Assembly (NCBI GenBank): GCA_030407085.1
Contig: CM059587.1
Span: forward strand, 80,031,001-80,095,000
Source of the DNA: Trichopria drosophilae
Lineage: Eukaryota; Arthropoda; Insecta; Hymenoptera; Diapriidae
DNA: 64,000 bases
Reading direction: 5' to 3'
Shown here: piece by piece, positions 23,241 through 37,685 of the stretch
Layout: every line of letters begins with the position of its first letter
Numbering within the stretch: position 1 is the stretch's first letter
Notes under the pieces: generated by a model
The model's database searches: none
What the model was told of the DNA's origin: nothing
The model's input: only the letters and a program-made list of their open reading frames with translations
Position numbers and translations under genes: made by a program

Positions 23241-26200
23241 CTCATAGTTTCTTAGAGAAATATCACTATAATTTACTATTTTAGGTTTGGAAAGTAGATA
23301 TTTAAAGAAACTTTTGTAATATTTCCGATTATTTAGTAGTATCAATAATAATTAAATGAGTAATGAAGGAAAAACTTTTTAAACTGGTGTTTTGACTTAT
23401 TGACTAAAGAGTTTTCTTATTTAACCCTTTAAGGGTGAGAAAGTAATTATTTTTTCTCAACTATCAATTGCTGTGCCTTTTAGTGCAATTGGTCTAGAAA
23501 ATATTCCTCAAATTCCATTTTCGAAAGTTTGGAGCCTCCTCGCACAGATGGCGCTATTAAAATTGACCTGTGAAGCAATATGAAAGAGTTTTTTTTAAGA
23601 TCACATGAACATGGTACAACAATGTAACCAAGTTTGAGGATGTCATGGATATCTGCCCTAATAAATAACTTTGGGTGTTTATGAAAATTCAATATGGCGT
23701 CTTCAAGATGGACGCTTAAATTAACAAAACTGGTATTTTTTTACTTTTGCCATTCTAATCGCATAAAATCTTCCTCAAATCTTCAGCACTATAAATATAT
23801 AAATATTGTATCCAATATATATAAAATTTTAAAAATATATTGTAAATATCCATATTTAGGCATAAGAGAATACTGATATTATTCACTTACTATTGAATTC
23901 GTAGCTTTACCAACGAGAAAATAGTCGAATTTCGAGTTTCAGAAGAAGAGTTGCAAAAGACTCAGACTTTTATCGTGTCTATAAATCTATTTTTATGATT
24001 TCCATTCATACTATGTATAAAATTCATGTATTTAAAATGAAATTGGAGAAGACTTAAACCAGACCAGAAGGCTAAAAATCGAAAAAAGGTATTTTTTTGT
24101 TTAGTTTGCATATTGAAGACTTCAGAATTTTGCATCGATGCCCTACTTTTCTTACAGTAGATATTTGTGCACCTTCTACCGTGGTTACAATATTCTAGCA
24201 AACAGTTTTCAAGTTGAAAATGTAAGATTTAAAAAAAAAGTTGCGAAAAATGAATTTTATAAGAATGTTACAGTGTAACATTATTATATTGCTATAGGTC
24301 AATTTTAACGATAACATCTGAAAAAGAGGCTTCAGATATTCAAAAATTGCATATAAAATTTTTATTCTAGATGAGTTGCATTAAAAGAATAAACGTTACG
24401 AGTTTATAAAAAAGGAGTTGATGGTTGAAAGTTGATAAGAAAGAAGGTATTCCTATGTCCTTCATGGGTTAAAAACGTATTTTTAATTAACTCTGGTATC
24501 TACATAATGCATTCTAAAAAAAATAATTTTACATACTTTATAATGATCAGTAAAACCAATTTATATATTTATAAAAAAAGTTGCTGTAAGGAACGAAAAA
24601 ACAGAAATACTACACAATTTCTACAGAAAACAAATATTACATATAATTTTTCTTACAATTTTATCATATTTGTTGTTGTGATACCAATGTTTCTGTACCA
24701 TTACAAATTTGTATTGTAATTTTGCCATGTTTTGTAATTTTATATCATCAGGTGAACATTTTCGACACATGTTGTAGAGAATATATTGCCGATTTACGTT
24801 TTAAGGCACTGCGAGAATTGAAAATTACATAGTAGCTCCCTATCGGAGAATTAGCGCAATGTAAATCCTGGCAAAGTTGAAAGATCGTAAACACGATACA
24901 TTTAAATTACCGGATATTAAGTCCATACATTAATTAGTTTATTTAACTAATGGAGGTTAAGTCATACACTATGCACTAAACTATAATCTGAAAATTACAA
25001 AAAATGTTGTCAAAATAAAATACATCGATAAATAGAAGCTACCGAAAACCTTTGAAAACCAAACAAAAATTGTTATATAAAAAAATCGAAATTTTAGAAA
25101 AATGTGTTCCAAAATATTGAGTTTATATCATAATTCGGATCAGAATTCATAGTCAACGAATAAATGCTGCTTATTTCATGTAAGACTTACGTCATGATTT
25201 AACGCGTTTAGATGGGTGGAAATCACTACGTAGATCTTGCTTGAAATAAGTACGATTTAATTAAAGGCTATATGGATCTTAAACTAGCAATCAACTTTAA
25301 ATCATTTCGTTCGTTTCTTATGAACTGTGTTACGAATAAGAAATTCTGCAATTTCCGTCTATCAATTCCCAAACTTTGGTACTTGATATATTGCATATTG
25401 AGTTTTATGATTTATTATAATGTTTTCTCAAATAGTTTAAATACTGTATTTCATATATTAAAATTAAAATATAAACATTTAAGGATAATTTATATAACAG
25501 AAAAATTATGTATCGAAGATCATTCAACTTTGTAAAAATTTTATTTGACTTTTGGATATACATTTCTATATAACGTCAATTGATATTATTTTAATTTGCT
25601 TACATAATGAGTTATTTTTTCGAATATTATTATTTATGAATAATTAATTTAAATATATTTTCATTCACAATTCATTCTTATTCTAACCAAATTTAAAAAA
25701 ACATCTGAGGATTAAAATATTAAGTTTTATATGTAAATAATTTATTTTTAAGAAGCCAGAAATAAACGTGTCTGAAATTCGTTCAATAATAAATTCTACT
25801 TTGAATTACGTAAATCTAATATGTCCTTTAGCATTTCTATAAAAATGTCTTGTGTATTTTTGTTAATTTTTGTTAATTTTAAAAAATGTTTAGTGATTTA
25901 TATTAACATCACATGCAATTGACTAAAAAATATTTCCTGAACAGTAATCAATATTTATTCGTTAAATTGACCGATGACTTACTAAAGAAATTTTAAAAGT
26001 TCAAGTACCCGTCTTTTTCTGTACCATGCATTCGTGTCTCTCCAGTTTGACTCTCCGATAGTCGATTTTTTTAGAAGAGATTCCCAAACGATTTAACTAA
26101 ATTTAACGAATAAACTGATATCTAAGCTAAAAAAATCGAGAACTACATTTTAGTATTTTAGCTAAGACTTCAAAAAGAGAACCTCATTATACACTTTTAT

Positions 26201-29200
26201 TTCAGTAATTCCACTTTTTTAGATTAGCATGTTTTTGACCGCAATACGATTTTTTTCTTTAAAAGAAAATTGAACGTTTACTAAAATAGTATTATACTAT
26301 ATTAAAATCGTTAATGACGAAATATTTGATTCGCGTATTCTGTCAGTGTAACAGTTTCAGGATCGCTAATTCTCAATAAAGCTACTATATTATTAAACAA
26401 TAAAAATAATAAAGAATAGCACGTTACAACATCCAAAGTTAAAGTGACGCATCCAATACAACACATGTTTTAAAAAATATTTTATATCAAAATTACACAT
26501 AAACAAATTTTCTTGGAAATTTTACCATTTCAAATATTAAGATAATTCTGTAATTTTTTTTTTGTAATTTACTGTCGGATTAGTAAAAATTTCAAAAACT
26601 TATAGTCATTGTATTTGATTTCCCTTTCATATTCGAAAACTAGTTTCAAAAAACAAATTTAAAATAGTTCTTATATAATGGATCCGCCATTTCCAATTTT
26701 AGATTTCTAACCTTAAAGTTAACGAGTACACTATTATTTCGGCTTACTAAGTTTTACGATTGCATATTAATTATTAAAACATAATATTCTGACTGTAATT
26801 TTATGTTGTTTTATGCTATTGTTATGAATATATATAAGTTCAATAAATAAATGAGCTTAATATACTTTTTACAAGAGTTTGATATAAATGTGTTGTAAAT
26901 ATAGTAAATAGTGAAACATGGCTTTTTAATATAATTTATGAACTCTAAGCTTGACTTAGTTACTTTGTAGATATCATAAAACTAATTTAATCAAAACTTT
27001 GAACTAGAGCACGTGGCTGAGTTTTACTTCTTTCATTAACACGTAATATTTTTCATAAAATAATTCTTGAATATATGAAAATATTATCACGGAACCAACT
27101 ATTTCTTTTACTAATAGAATTTGATTAAGGAAATTGTATTCGACTCGAAATAAAAGCAAAACAAAAATCGGTTAAAGACCGAGTTTTGGCCTATCACGTC
27201 AGAAGTTAGATATTTGTACATGAAAAATTTATTTAGTGCGACTTTTCAGGTTATGTACAGAATGCAACAAACATAGTGGGTACAAAATTACTTCCAAAGT
27301 GGCCTTTAGCTTCTCAAGGACAAAACCTTGCTGATCTGCGTAATCAATAAAAAATCCTGAAATTTTGTCAATAAAAAATCTTATACATTATAAATAAATC
27401 ACCTTTCTATGTTTGTGCATAATAATGAATATGTTGATATTATACAGAAAAACCGTCATTTAAAATTCACTGTTTGATTAAATATGGAACTTGCAAAAAC
27501 TCATTAAAATATAATAAATTTATATGATATGGCGTTTGTAACCACAATGCAATATTAATATATAAAAGAAGGAACAATATTAGAAACCATCTATTTTTAA
27601 AATTGCAGAACTCACATTTTCTAAAATATATTCAATAATTTATGTATTTTAACCTATGGAGCTGTATTTTATCTACTGATCACTGTAAAACCCCCTTAAT
27701 GATAAGAGATATAGACATTGAGATTTGACAATGGTATTGAATATTTCAATTGGAATCGAGATTAAAGAAACATGGAATTACTTGCTCACACAAAGATAAA
27801 TAAATGTATTGATTATATGAAAAATTCACAGTTAAACTGGGTAAAATCGGTTTAGTTAACGTTAGTCTATTTTGAGATGGTGAGGAACTAGCAATGAAAT
27901 ATAACAAAATATAAATAAATTTCTTAACAGATTTTAGTAAGCTCATATTGTGCATCAAAACAGGTATGTTAAGCGTACATTTTATTACGTCAGTATTTGA
28001 CAATACAATTTGTTGTCAGAGTCTTTTGAACTATAGCTTATACTTTAATGTAACATCAATTTGAAAAAGAATATTTAGAAAAGCGATCAAAGTAAATAAA
28101 AAAACGATAATAAAAAGTACTCTACCGGTACAACACTGACAGTTTTTGCGTCCAATAAAGCGACAACATATCTATGAGTACCTCTCGACATTTTCATATT
28201 CATCATCGCACAACATTGCCAGACAGTTCGAAATTAATATTTCAGTTATTAGAGCCATTATAAAATAACACATCACAATGACGGAAATAATTAAAGTTGC
28301 TCCCTAGGGAATTGCAATATCGATACATATGAAGCCTAATATCGCATCGTTTCTCAACGGATTCGTCAAATAATTAAATCGATTACGAATTGGTCACAGT
28401 AATTAAACGTGCGCAGTATCCACAATGAATCCAATCTATTTAATTACGACAAAAAGTCGCATTAAAATGGAAATCCCGCCGTAATTTAAAAAATCAGAAA
28501 TTAAACAATTGTTCATCGAGTTATTTGTCCAGTAATTTCGATATTTTTTCCGATAGCATTTCTGTCGCGATTAGGCAATAAAAAGACGTTCATTATCCAT
28601 GGAAAAAATAGCGGAGTGTAATTTACGACAGTGAGTAGTACGGTGCATCACCAGCTGATTGGATCGACCTAACTGCGCAATTTTCTATATAATATATAAC
28701 AAGCGGAAGCCGCGATACTGAGATACATCTTGACCACCTGTCGCCTCCAAGTTTTTCAGTCACACCTCTGGATACTAAGCCTATGCCTGCCCGTACACCA
28801 CATTGTCATCCAACCTTCACCTCATGCATGATGAATTGCTTATTTTTATTTTATTGATATTGCAAAATTGTGATAGATTAATATTTTTTTTACATTTTGA
28901 TCACGATTTCATCAAGAGTTTTACGTTTAGTAATTTATAGAAATTACCTTTGGTATTTTAAGGACAAAATTTCTGATAAAAATGACAAGAATGCTTGTAC
29001 TTTTTACTGTTGGTATTCTAAAATTTCATAAAATTTTAATAAAACTTGCAAAAATTCTAGACTTTTTTAATAGAAATAATGACAAATCTTCCCACTGTAA
29101 TGTTTATCATGAAACCATGAGTCTTGTAAAGATTCAAGGCATTTTTTCATCATGTTAACCCTTTTCGTCCCAGAAGTCCGGAATTTGGGTAGAACTTTCA

Positions 29201-29583
29201 ACACTGTAATTTTTATTCCAAACGACGTTAGAAAACATTGAAAGAAGTAAAAACGACAGATTTAGACCCCTTCTTTCAAATGCCGTGATCAGAATCAGCT
29301 GGCAATTTAAAAAAAAAGTTATGATCATTTTTTCGAAAAAATCCTGATTTTTTGACGTTTCTTCGCAGGAATCACGTTTTTGACATTGAAATTTTTGACC
29401 ATTTCAAAAGATACTAATCGCGGCTTTTTGCTCAACCCTTTGTTCTTTCGTGGGATTTTGGTGTACATAAGTAATTTTTTGTTGGTGTGAGTCTCACTTG
29501 ATAAATGGATTATATAAAACTTAGGTCTTCTTAAACATTACAATAATTGAAAAGTCTGAAATATAAAAGCATATACGATCGTC

Positions 29584-29606
29584 CCGGGTTCAAGTCCCGC
29601 CGCATC
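29584..29606 (+). repeat. Isolated B-box (T-arm) match
   Basis: GGGTTCAAGTCCCGC fits a tRNA T-arm and B box. No A box or acceptor stem is visible upstream, so it is at best a SINE or tRNA fragment. Confidence 0.3.
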
Positions 29607-32327
29607 ACATCTCTCGACTTTGGTCCTCATTTTTTAATAAATAAAATATTATGAAAAAAATTGCGAAAAATTTGTCTATCATTTTCACCTTCATGAAAGC
29701 TGAAAAAAAATCTAATTAATTCTGATTTATTAAAACACATATAAGCATATTGTTATGAAAATATACAAAAGAATATTCACTCAACATTTTTAATTCAGTC
29801 AGAAACAAAAGAAATAAAACGTATTAAAAGAGCTATTAAAGGGAGATCTCACTTTCTAACCTCTTTTCTAACAATAGACACTTACATTTTAGAAATATTT
29901 CTTATGATCTTGAAGATTAAAAAGCTATTTTTTATTATATTACACCTGACGATGATTAGTTTTGATTTATCACTTTAATATGAGCTTGGAGTTGACAAAA
30001 TCAATTAAAAAAATTAATTATTTTTTTCTTCAAATTTAGAAGAATTTTTTTGTAGATATGCCAAATAATAACTTGCATTAAAATGCATCACACTTGACAT
30101 TAAACAAATTGTAAACATTACAAAACGCCATAAATGTATTACAGGCATAATGAACGCACTTCATTGTTGCAGAATGGCATAAGAGTACAAACTGCCGGAA
30201 GCGGGTGGAAATTCTACGAGAACCGCCTGATGATTATCAATGAACCCATTCAAGACCGGATTTTCTGCAAGTCCGGAGATTTCGTTAATCTCAAGTAATG
30301 CAATTACTGTAACCTTGTGCCGAATGGAAGTGCATCGTTCTATTTTTTCCGTTTCTATTCAGAAACATTGCGTTATTTCCATGTTTCTTATCAGCGAAAG
30401 AAAATTTTATTTTGATAATATTATAATAGCACTTGCATTATGAAACTTTGCTCCTCGTATTCAATAAGACTATCTTATAGATGTAATCGCATTCGCTTAA
30501 CAAACTTCTGTCTCCTCCTCGTATTAATAACATCACGCGATAATCACTATTGTAATATTGTTTCTAAAAAAACATTCAAAGATAAAGAAATATATTTTTC
30601 CCAGAAATGTATTAAAAATCCGTCAATTCAAAGTATTTTGAAATCGCAATTAATTCAGGTAGGGTTCCCGTACGAATGTACGAAAAAATGTAATAAGAAT
30701 GCGCATGATTCATATTTCATAAACGCATAATTTATACAAGGTCTCGTACCTATCATTCGTTGCAAAAATCGTTTTATTTAATTTTGACAATATGGTTTTA
30801 TAGCACAGCACGACACCGAGAAGCGTCTTGGGCGATCGAAAAGTGGCAGGGGAAGGAAAAGGTACTTAGAGGAGGCAAAACTGGCTGCATCTGTCACTAC
30901 TTCTTGCTTTATGCGGTCGCTTTGCTTTAACTGGTCTTGATTTATCGGACGTCCACCTGTATTCAAAGATGAAAATTATACGCTCCGAGCATCCGTGATT
31001 AGTGGCACCCGATTTGACGAAAAGCGTCGTATCTTTCTCCTTTTATTTAATACAATCGATTATTATTGCTGATTTTTTTTTTCAATTGTTCATTTTTTTT
31101 TAATTTGTCACTATTGAAATATTATCGATAATAAAAGATTGTCAGTAAGATATCTTTGGATATGTTATTCTTTATTTGACTATTTAATTAACAGTGTTTT
31201 CAGGATTACATGAATTAAAAATATACATTTATTAATTAGTGTTCAGATCGTGCATTGTGAAAAATGTTTTAAGATTTGCAGTACGGATGGTAAATATTAC
31301 CATATGTATGTAACATACATTTACTTCAGTGTAACTTTGTTTGTCAAGGTTTTCTAGGGTCAGTGAATTGCCTTTTTTCTTTAAAATTGACTTTCCATCC
31401 CTTAAAATTCTCAGCTCCCTCTTTCGAATGAGTGGTTCAATTTTCCCTCTGGAAAGATTAGAATTTCATGTCGTTAGAGTTTTTGCACAAATGACTATTT
31501 AAGCTCCTAATTAATAACGTTAATTGCAGTTTATCAGTTGAAATAACAGTTTATTTTCTCTCTATAACATTATTTTTAAACTAAAGTAACCTTTTCTCGT
31601 TTTCTCAGTGATTTTGATAACACCATTTTAAAAAAAGTATATCAAGAAAAAAGGAAAGGGAAATTTGAATTTTCGCTTTCCTTTCTTTTTTACAGTTCTT
31701 TATTTGTTTATTTTTTTCCTAAAATTGTATTATCGCAATTATCGAGGAGATGAAGAAAGGGGTTAATTTAGTTTTATTTAATTGTTAGAAATGTTGGATT
31801 CTGAAGACAATTTTTAAGTTAACTCTCACTAAATTTACGTATGAGGATTTGTTAGGTTTGATTTAGTCTAGATAGAATTACTGCCAATATGTCTCTTAAA
31901 TTTACTGCTGGATTCCGATTGATTTAGCATGATGGGTATTGGTGAATGGTGAACGCGAATGATGGTGATAATGAACGATCAATAATGTCCGGTATTCCGT
32001 GATCATCATTCGTGATTTGTATGCTATTGCTCATCATTATTGAATTCCATAGGATGATCCATTTTCCTTGGATCCTTGAGATCTTTGGGGATTCTCAGGT
32101 CCAGCAATAGTCATGTCTAAAGTGATGAAACTAAATGGTTTTAAAAACTATTAGAAAATCGTTCACATTATATTAAAATCATTCCACAAACTTACAGAAA
32201 GTTTGTTTTGTATACACGCATCCGCCCAAATAAGAATTAAAAATTTAAGGATTCACATATATATATTAAATATACTATGGTTTGGTAAAATATGTTTGGA
32301 AAAATTCCGCGCTACACTGGTAGAACA

Positions 32328-32440
32328 GTATAGTTGAGAGGATTGTATGTATAGTCAGTTTTTCTCCCTACCCTGAAAAGTATAATGCTCAGGCTCATAG
32401 TCTAGTTATTTCGACCATACATATTTCCTCCCAACTATAC
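32328..32440. repeat. Short inverted repeat
   Basis: Arms 32328-32356 and 32413-32440 are inverted copies with a few differences; the left arm begins GTATAGTTGAGAGGA. The loop is about 56 bp. Possibly a small MITE. Confidence 0.5.
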
Positions 32441-35112
32441 CATTAAATCAGCGTCAAAAAGGAGTTCATTACATTTGATATATGCTATAAAAATGTATTT
32501 TGAGTCCTTTGCCTCAATTGACCTTCCATTAAAAAAGGAGATTTAGAAGATGCTGAAAACCAATGAAAATTAACAATAAAATAGTAATTTATAAAAGTAA
32601 TAGAAAGTAATAAATGCAGTATGACCAGTTGAAACATAAATTAAAAGAAAGAAAATTTAGGATTCGCTGCAAAAGTTTATTTTCAATATTTTGTATAATG
32701 TTTGAAATTAAAATAAATTGAATTTTCTCCCTGTCGCAGTGAAAAAAGTCTTTAATTGGAATTATATATATTTCATGTAATTGTCTACGTTTCGACCTCT
32801 TATGGATATTTTTCAGAACTGATGACAATTTGGCTATAAACATTTATTTATAGGATCGAATGAGAGGTAAAAACTCCCAAAAACTCCTTAAAAGAGAACA
32901 CGAGAGAAAACCTTTCTTGTTTGGAATTGCTTTGGCATTTATAAGGGAATTCTCTTAATTGCATTCTTTTATTAGTCAGCAGAATGCTTAAATTTTATGG
33001 AGCCGTGATTAAGGCAAAAGGTTTTTTTTTTTCATGAATCATATCCGGAAATATATATGCTAGAACATGTTATCCATAATATCCAAATTTTTTGTTTTCC
33101 AGCCGCGTGTCAATGGATTGAATTTGTACTTCTGATTTTGTTTTTTTCGTTCAATACAGATATCGGTATTCCTGAGTATTTTGCACGAAAAATCAAAATA
33201 ATCTTTAGAACTCTTCTTTAAAAAAATCGATTTTTTTAGTCTACCGTAGTGGCTATGACTTTGCGAGACTCTCCTGGACGCAAAATTTATCGAAACAAAA
33301 CGTTTGAAAATTATAGGACTTTTCAAGCTCTATAACAACTCTCACATATGTATGTTGCTAACTATTGACCAAAAAAGTTAAAGGAGAGAAACCACAAAAA
33401 TAGAAATTTGTCCCTTTATCGGTTTTGACACGAGATATTATTCTATTTCCAAATTTTTCAATTCTTTGGTTGCCAGGCAACACAAAAGCAATGGTAACAA
33501 AATTGTGACACTGTTCATTTTGAATTTAAAACTAACTAGTCTACTAACATAAAGTTAGTGTAACGCATTTGAATTCAATAGTTCACTTGTTTTAAGCTAT
33601 TCTATACGGTGTTATTATATGGTCTTCATATTTAAATATAAATAATTAAAAATTTGTAAAAATGTAAATAATGTAATTAGTAATTATAATGTTTGATTTA
33701 TCATCAGATATACATAATCTGAAGTCAAATTTGACTTTAAAAAGGTCGACCAATTCTCACTTGTTTCAGATGAAATTCACTATAATGAAGCCATTTTTAC
33801 CTTAAGAGAATTTACAGTGCAAGAAACAGGCATTTTTGTTATATTTTTTAAATATTTTTCGAAAATACCATGGTTTATATTTTATTGGTTATTTCGTACT
33901 TTTACTCGGATGCTTTTTACAGTTTTGTGCTTTTCTTTTAAAATTCCATTGATTAACTATTTATTAACTTATACGCGTGTACAAAACGTAACCTTTGCTA
34001 TTTTACTGAACTCGAATTTTTCTGTTTTAAGTATTCCCTGATGAGTAGGTACATAATGCGAATGAGATAATCGCATAATAATTTTAAATCTCTAAATATA
34101 AAAAATAAACTAAGAGATTGTTGGGGGGAATAATCCAATACTGTATAGTTCAAGTGGGATATAATCTTCATAAAAGTGTCCTACAAGTATTGTTTTCTAA
34201 ATCTAAATTAGTATAGAAATACTAATTTATAATTAATCTCATCCGGCGCACATTTTTTTTCTGGTGAACCATTTTTCATGAAATTGGATACTCTTCTTTT
34301 TTTTTGGTCGCTGACTATCAATCTGAACTTAGATCTCGAAAATTCAAAATGACAGATTTAAGATGTCCGCCAAAAATATAAAACGGTACTTACACCAGAT
34401 GAAACTGGGTACTAATGTGTTTTCAGGTCGGAATTCGTAATCAACGATCTCAAAAACCCTAGTTCCTATTTGCCATTTTTATCCAGTAAGTTTTTTCATT
34501 TTGGTCCTTCATCTTGAATCCGGAATTTTGAATTTTCTAATATCTGTATTAGACCATGAAATTGTTTTTATTTCTTAAAATGTTTATTGAATTTTGTTTT
34601 ATATAAGTAGGTATATTGTTGTCGAATACTTTTTAGATGGGAGATATGAATTTTTTTATCGAATTTAAAATTTCTTTATGGTGAATCAAATATGACGGTT
34701 CTGATTTCTTAAATCATATTAAACAGTTACAAATTGATATATGCATAACCAATGAATAGTTCAAAATAATCAAAATATTCAAAGATTTTAAGAAAAGCGG
34801 ATCGTAAATGGCAAACTTATCGATTTCAGAAAGTTTATTTCTGGAGGCTTTCTAAGACGATGAATGCAACAAATACTGAAACAAAAGAATAAAATGAAGG
34901 ACAAACTTTGATGACACCATTTTGAAATTTAAATCCTATGGACCAACTTTTAGTCGATTTGATTATGCTACAAAACTGTGAGGTCTGATACGTTCAGGGA
35001 ACTTCTTTACAATGAAAGAGACCATTTATTGGATAAGTTTGTAGTCTTTTTTCATTTATGCAGTAATATTTAATTAATCGCAAGCTTTATCGAAAAATGG
35101 ACATCAGATCCC

Positions 35113-35309
35113 AACGGGCACGAAGAACCCAAATGTTTCTAAAACGTTTTTAGAATGTTCCAGAAACGTTCCTAAAACGTTATATGTCTGCAACTTTTAC
35201 GGAACGTTTTATAAATGTTTCATCCATGTTGCAGACATATAACGTTTTAGGAACGTTTCTGGAACATTCTAAAAACGTTTCAGAAACATTTGGGTTCTTC
35301 GTGCCCGTT
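35113..35309. mobile_element. Near-perfect 82-bp-arm foldback element
   Basis: The arms 35113-35194 and 35228-35309 are complementary at 81 of 82 positions, with a 33-nt spacer. The ends read AACGGGCACGAAGAACCC and its complement. Inside the arms AACGTT recurs (AAAACGTTTT, GAAACGTTCC, AAAACGTTAT), giving a sub-repeat. There is no coding capacity; a 119-codon open frame crossing the right arm (35184-35543) is incidental. The low arm divergence means a recent insertion, gene conversion between arms, or selection for the hairpin. No clear target-site duplication is visible. Confidence 0.85.
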
Positions 35310-35759
35310 AGGATACGACAAGAGCACATTCAAAAACAAAAGGACAGACATTTCATAAACATATGTCAATACACAGTGTTATTCGAAAACAATGATCTTC
35401 ATAATATTACGAAGATTGAAATTTTTTGTCAACTTTTGTCATTTTGGTACTCAGAAAAAATGATCGATTTATCGATCGTTTGGAAATTTTGTGGGAAATG
35501 TTCTAATCGTTCATGTTCAGTAATACACGTACAAATTATCTGAAATCCTCGATATTTTTTTTTGTATTAAAAAAAAAGATTCTTGATATTGATGTCAAAA
35601 GTAAGAACCAAACTAAGACTATAAGATTATGGTCTTAAAAGGTATTTCAGAAAATTCAAGACCAAAACAAAGATTTGGTTGACCATCACAAATCCTCAAG
35701 TTCGGATCGAAAATATTTTGACATTTTTTGAATTAGATGTTCAACCCTGATGTTCAGTG

Positions 35760-36400
35760 ATAATGTAATACATCAGCGGCGAAATCGGTCTAGAAAAGTC
35801 GGGACAATGTAAAAAAAAAAAAATGGTACCGCGAGTACATTGTAACGCCAGGTTTTTGCGAGCTGGGTGAGGCAATAGTCGCAGCGGTGGTGCACATGAC
35901 AGTTCTCGACGACGTTATTGACATCTACGCGGTGGCGCAAATAATAGCCAGATGGCTTAATAGGCAGCCAAGGTTTCACTTTCTCTTCCACGGTTCGTCA
36001 CTCTTCTTCTTATCCTTCCTCGGCGTTTCTCCCGCAATCTGGAAATAATACGGGCGTTTTTAAGAAAACGTTTATTAATCGTAATGTGGTAACGCCGAGC
36101 CGCCTTCGTTTCCCGTAATCGCCGTCGGAAGGGCGTGCGTTTGAATAGTATTATACATTGCGTCGCGTATACATTGTCTTTATTTAAAATCCGAGATTAC
36201 GAACGTCCGTCGTTTATATTGTCTCGTCCAATAAGGGAACACGGGTAGCGGCTATATTGTTTTCGCGCGAGACTTTTTTTTTTGAAAAATTTCATTCCGT
36301 CGCCTATGCACATTACGACTATTGGCAAATGCGATTTACGCAACGGCTCTTCTTCTTTTCGTAATAGTAAATGTCTGTTTTACACGTGTAATCAGTCGTA
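35760..36400. promoter_or_regulatory. CpG-rich island in the desert, candidate regulatory element
   Basis: This 640-bp patch is complex and CpG-rich (for example around 35870-35960 and 36080-36170), in contrast to the AT-rich DNA on both sides. It contains no convincing open frame; the 72-codon frame on the minus strand is unrecognised. Its right part (36211-36383) is related to 40215-40363. It could be an enhancer, an unannotated non-coding RNA promoter, or the remains of a repeat. Confidence 0.3.
36211..36383. repeat. Dispersed repeat, copy 1
   Basis: Shares ordered blocks with 40215-40363 in the same orientation: CGTTTAT, AATAAGGG, ATATTGTT, a block around TATTGGCAAA, GCGCAAC/ACGCAAC, TTCTTCTTTTC and AATGTCT. 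The copies are clearly related but diverged. Confidence 0.65.
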
Positions 36401-37004
36401 ATACATGAATGGAGAATAATATTAATGGCTAGTGTCTAAATCAATGACTCCTTGGAAAAATTGTAAAAATCGTAATCAACTTTTTCATCTATTCTAAGCG
36501 ATTTTGCAACGTTCTACTGGATTTTGTTTCCGACGACACTCCTGAATTTCTCGCGAGTATTTCCGAAATTTGCTAAGATTTTTGCAATGCTTAGGAAGTC
36601 TAATAGTCATATTCAGAGGTAAGTTTATACATAAGTATAAATTCACTAACAAAATTCTTATCACGTGGGTTCTTACTGTTTTTCTAATAAAATCAACCAG
36701 AATTCCGATTAAATTGACCTTTTGATTGTGCATGTCTACCATAGTAGACATGAGAAAAAACGGCTCAAAATGTGCAGGTCACATATAGATGACGTGAAAA
36801 ATAAGGCAGTAAAAAATCAATGGAGCATAAAATGTTTATAATATATGGTTAATTTAATATGACGCTTCCAAAATAAAGGAATTTCGTAAAATTTCAAAAG
36901 TTCGCTTTTCGGAAATAGGTACGTATATTAGTTATTAATTCAAATAAAAAACAGAGCATGTTTCTTTTTATAATTTCTTAAGTATCCCCACATGAATTCA
37001 TTCA

Positions 37005-37425
37005 AAATGTCGGATACAATATGTCGGACAAAAATCAGATTTTTTAGTCTATCGATTTGAAATTCATTACTCGAGGGTTTTTGGGATTACCCATCACGAA
37101 TCGGTCATCCCATCGGGTTGTAAAGTTTGTGATACAGTTTACTAGCGAATTACGAAGGTAAAAAATTGGGTACAAATAAAATAACTCAGATTTCCAATTC
37201 ATTTTTCATCGTTCATGGGTAAATTCAAAATACTTATATATAAATATATAACTACCATTTTAGTTTCTGAAAGTCCGATGACGGATTCCTAATAAGGGCC
37301 CATTGTATTTCGAAAATTTAATAACAAATTCGTGATCAGCGACCCCAAAAACACCTAAGTAAGGAATTTCAAATCGACAGAGTAAAAATTCTCATTTTCG
37401 TCTGCCATATTAGATTCGCCATTGT
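37005..37425. mobile_element. Palindromic repeat with GCGACCCCAAAAA core
   Basis: Arms of about 95 bp (37005-37100 and 37328-37425) are inverted, diverged copies. The left arm runs AATGTCGGATACAATATGTC through TCGATTTGAAATTC to GGGTTTTTGGGATT; the right arm contains GATCAGCGACCCCAAAAACA, GAATTTCAAATCGA and GCCATATTAGATTCGCCATT. The spacer of about 230 bp is AT-rich. Fragments of the same arm recur in the window (34.3-34.5, 49.5-49.8, 52.0-52.1 and 59.9-60.1 kb), so this is a dispersed family. Confidence 0.65.
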
Positions 37426-37685
37426 GTATATCGAAAATTTGATAATGGATTCGTGATTAGCAGCCAAAAAAACAGGCGCTTACGGTGACCTATTTAAATA
37501 CCGTGGGCCGGATCCCTCTCCGCACTTTTGGTCCACTTTCTGATTTTCGCCGACACAGCGAAGGGGTTAACTAAAAACATAGTAACGTCATATTGAATCA
37601 CTTTTCTGTATAATCAGACCATAAATTTGATTAATGTCATAATCGACGATCTGTGAAAAAAACGAACCTACCTTAATCTCTCGAT

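Larger units (their letters stand above)
22291..32327. other. Gene desert, mostly AT-rich
   Basis: Apart from tRNA-like relics at 23.2 and 29.6 kb and the more complex patches at about 28.56-28.82 and 30.14-31.06 kb, I see nothing in this stretch. Open frames here (up to 96 codons) are low-complexity and match nothing I know. The complex patches have more CpG and could be conserved non-coding elements, but I see no decisive motif. Confidence 0.5.

Noticed and set aside
35184..35543. 119-codon open frame on the + strand
   Set aside because: Its first part is the arm of the 82-bp inverted repeat and the rest is AT-rich low-complexity coding.
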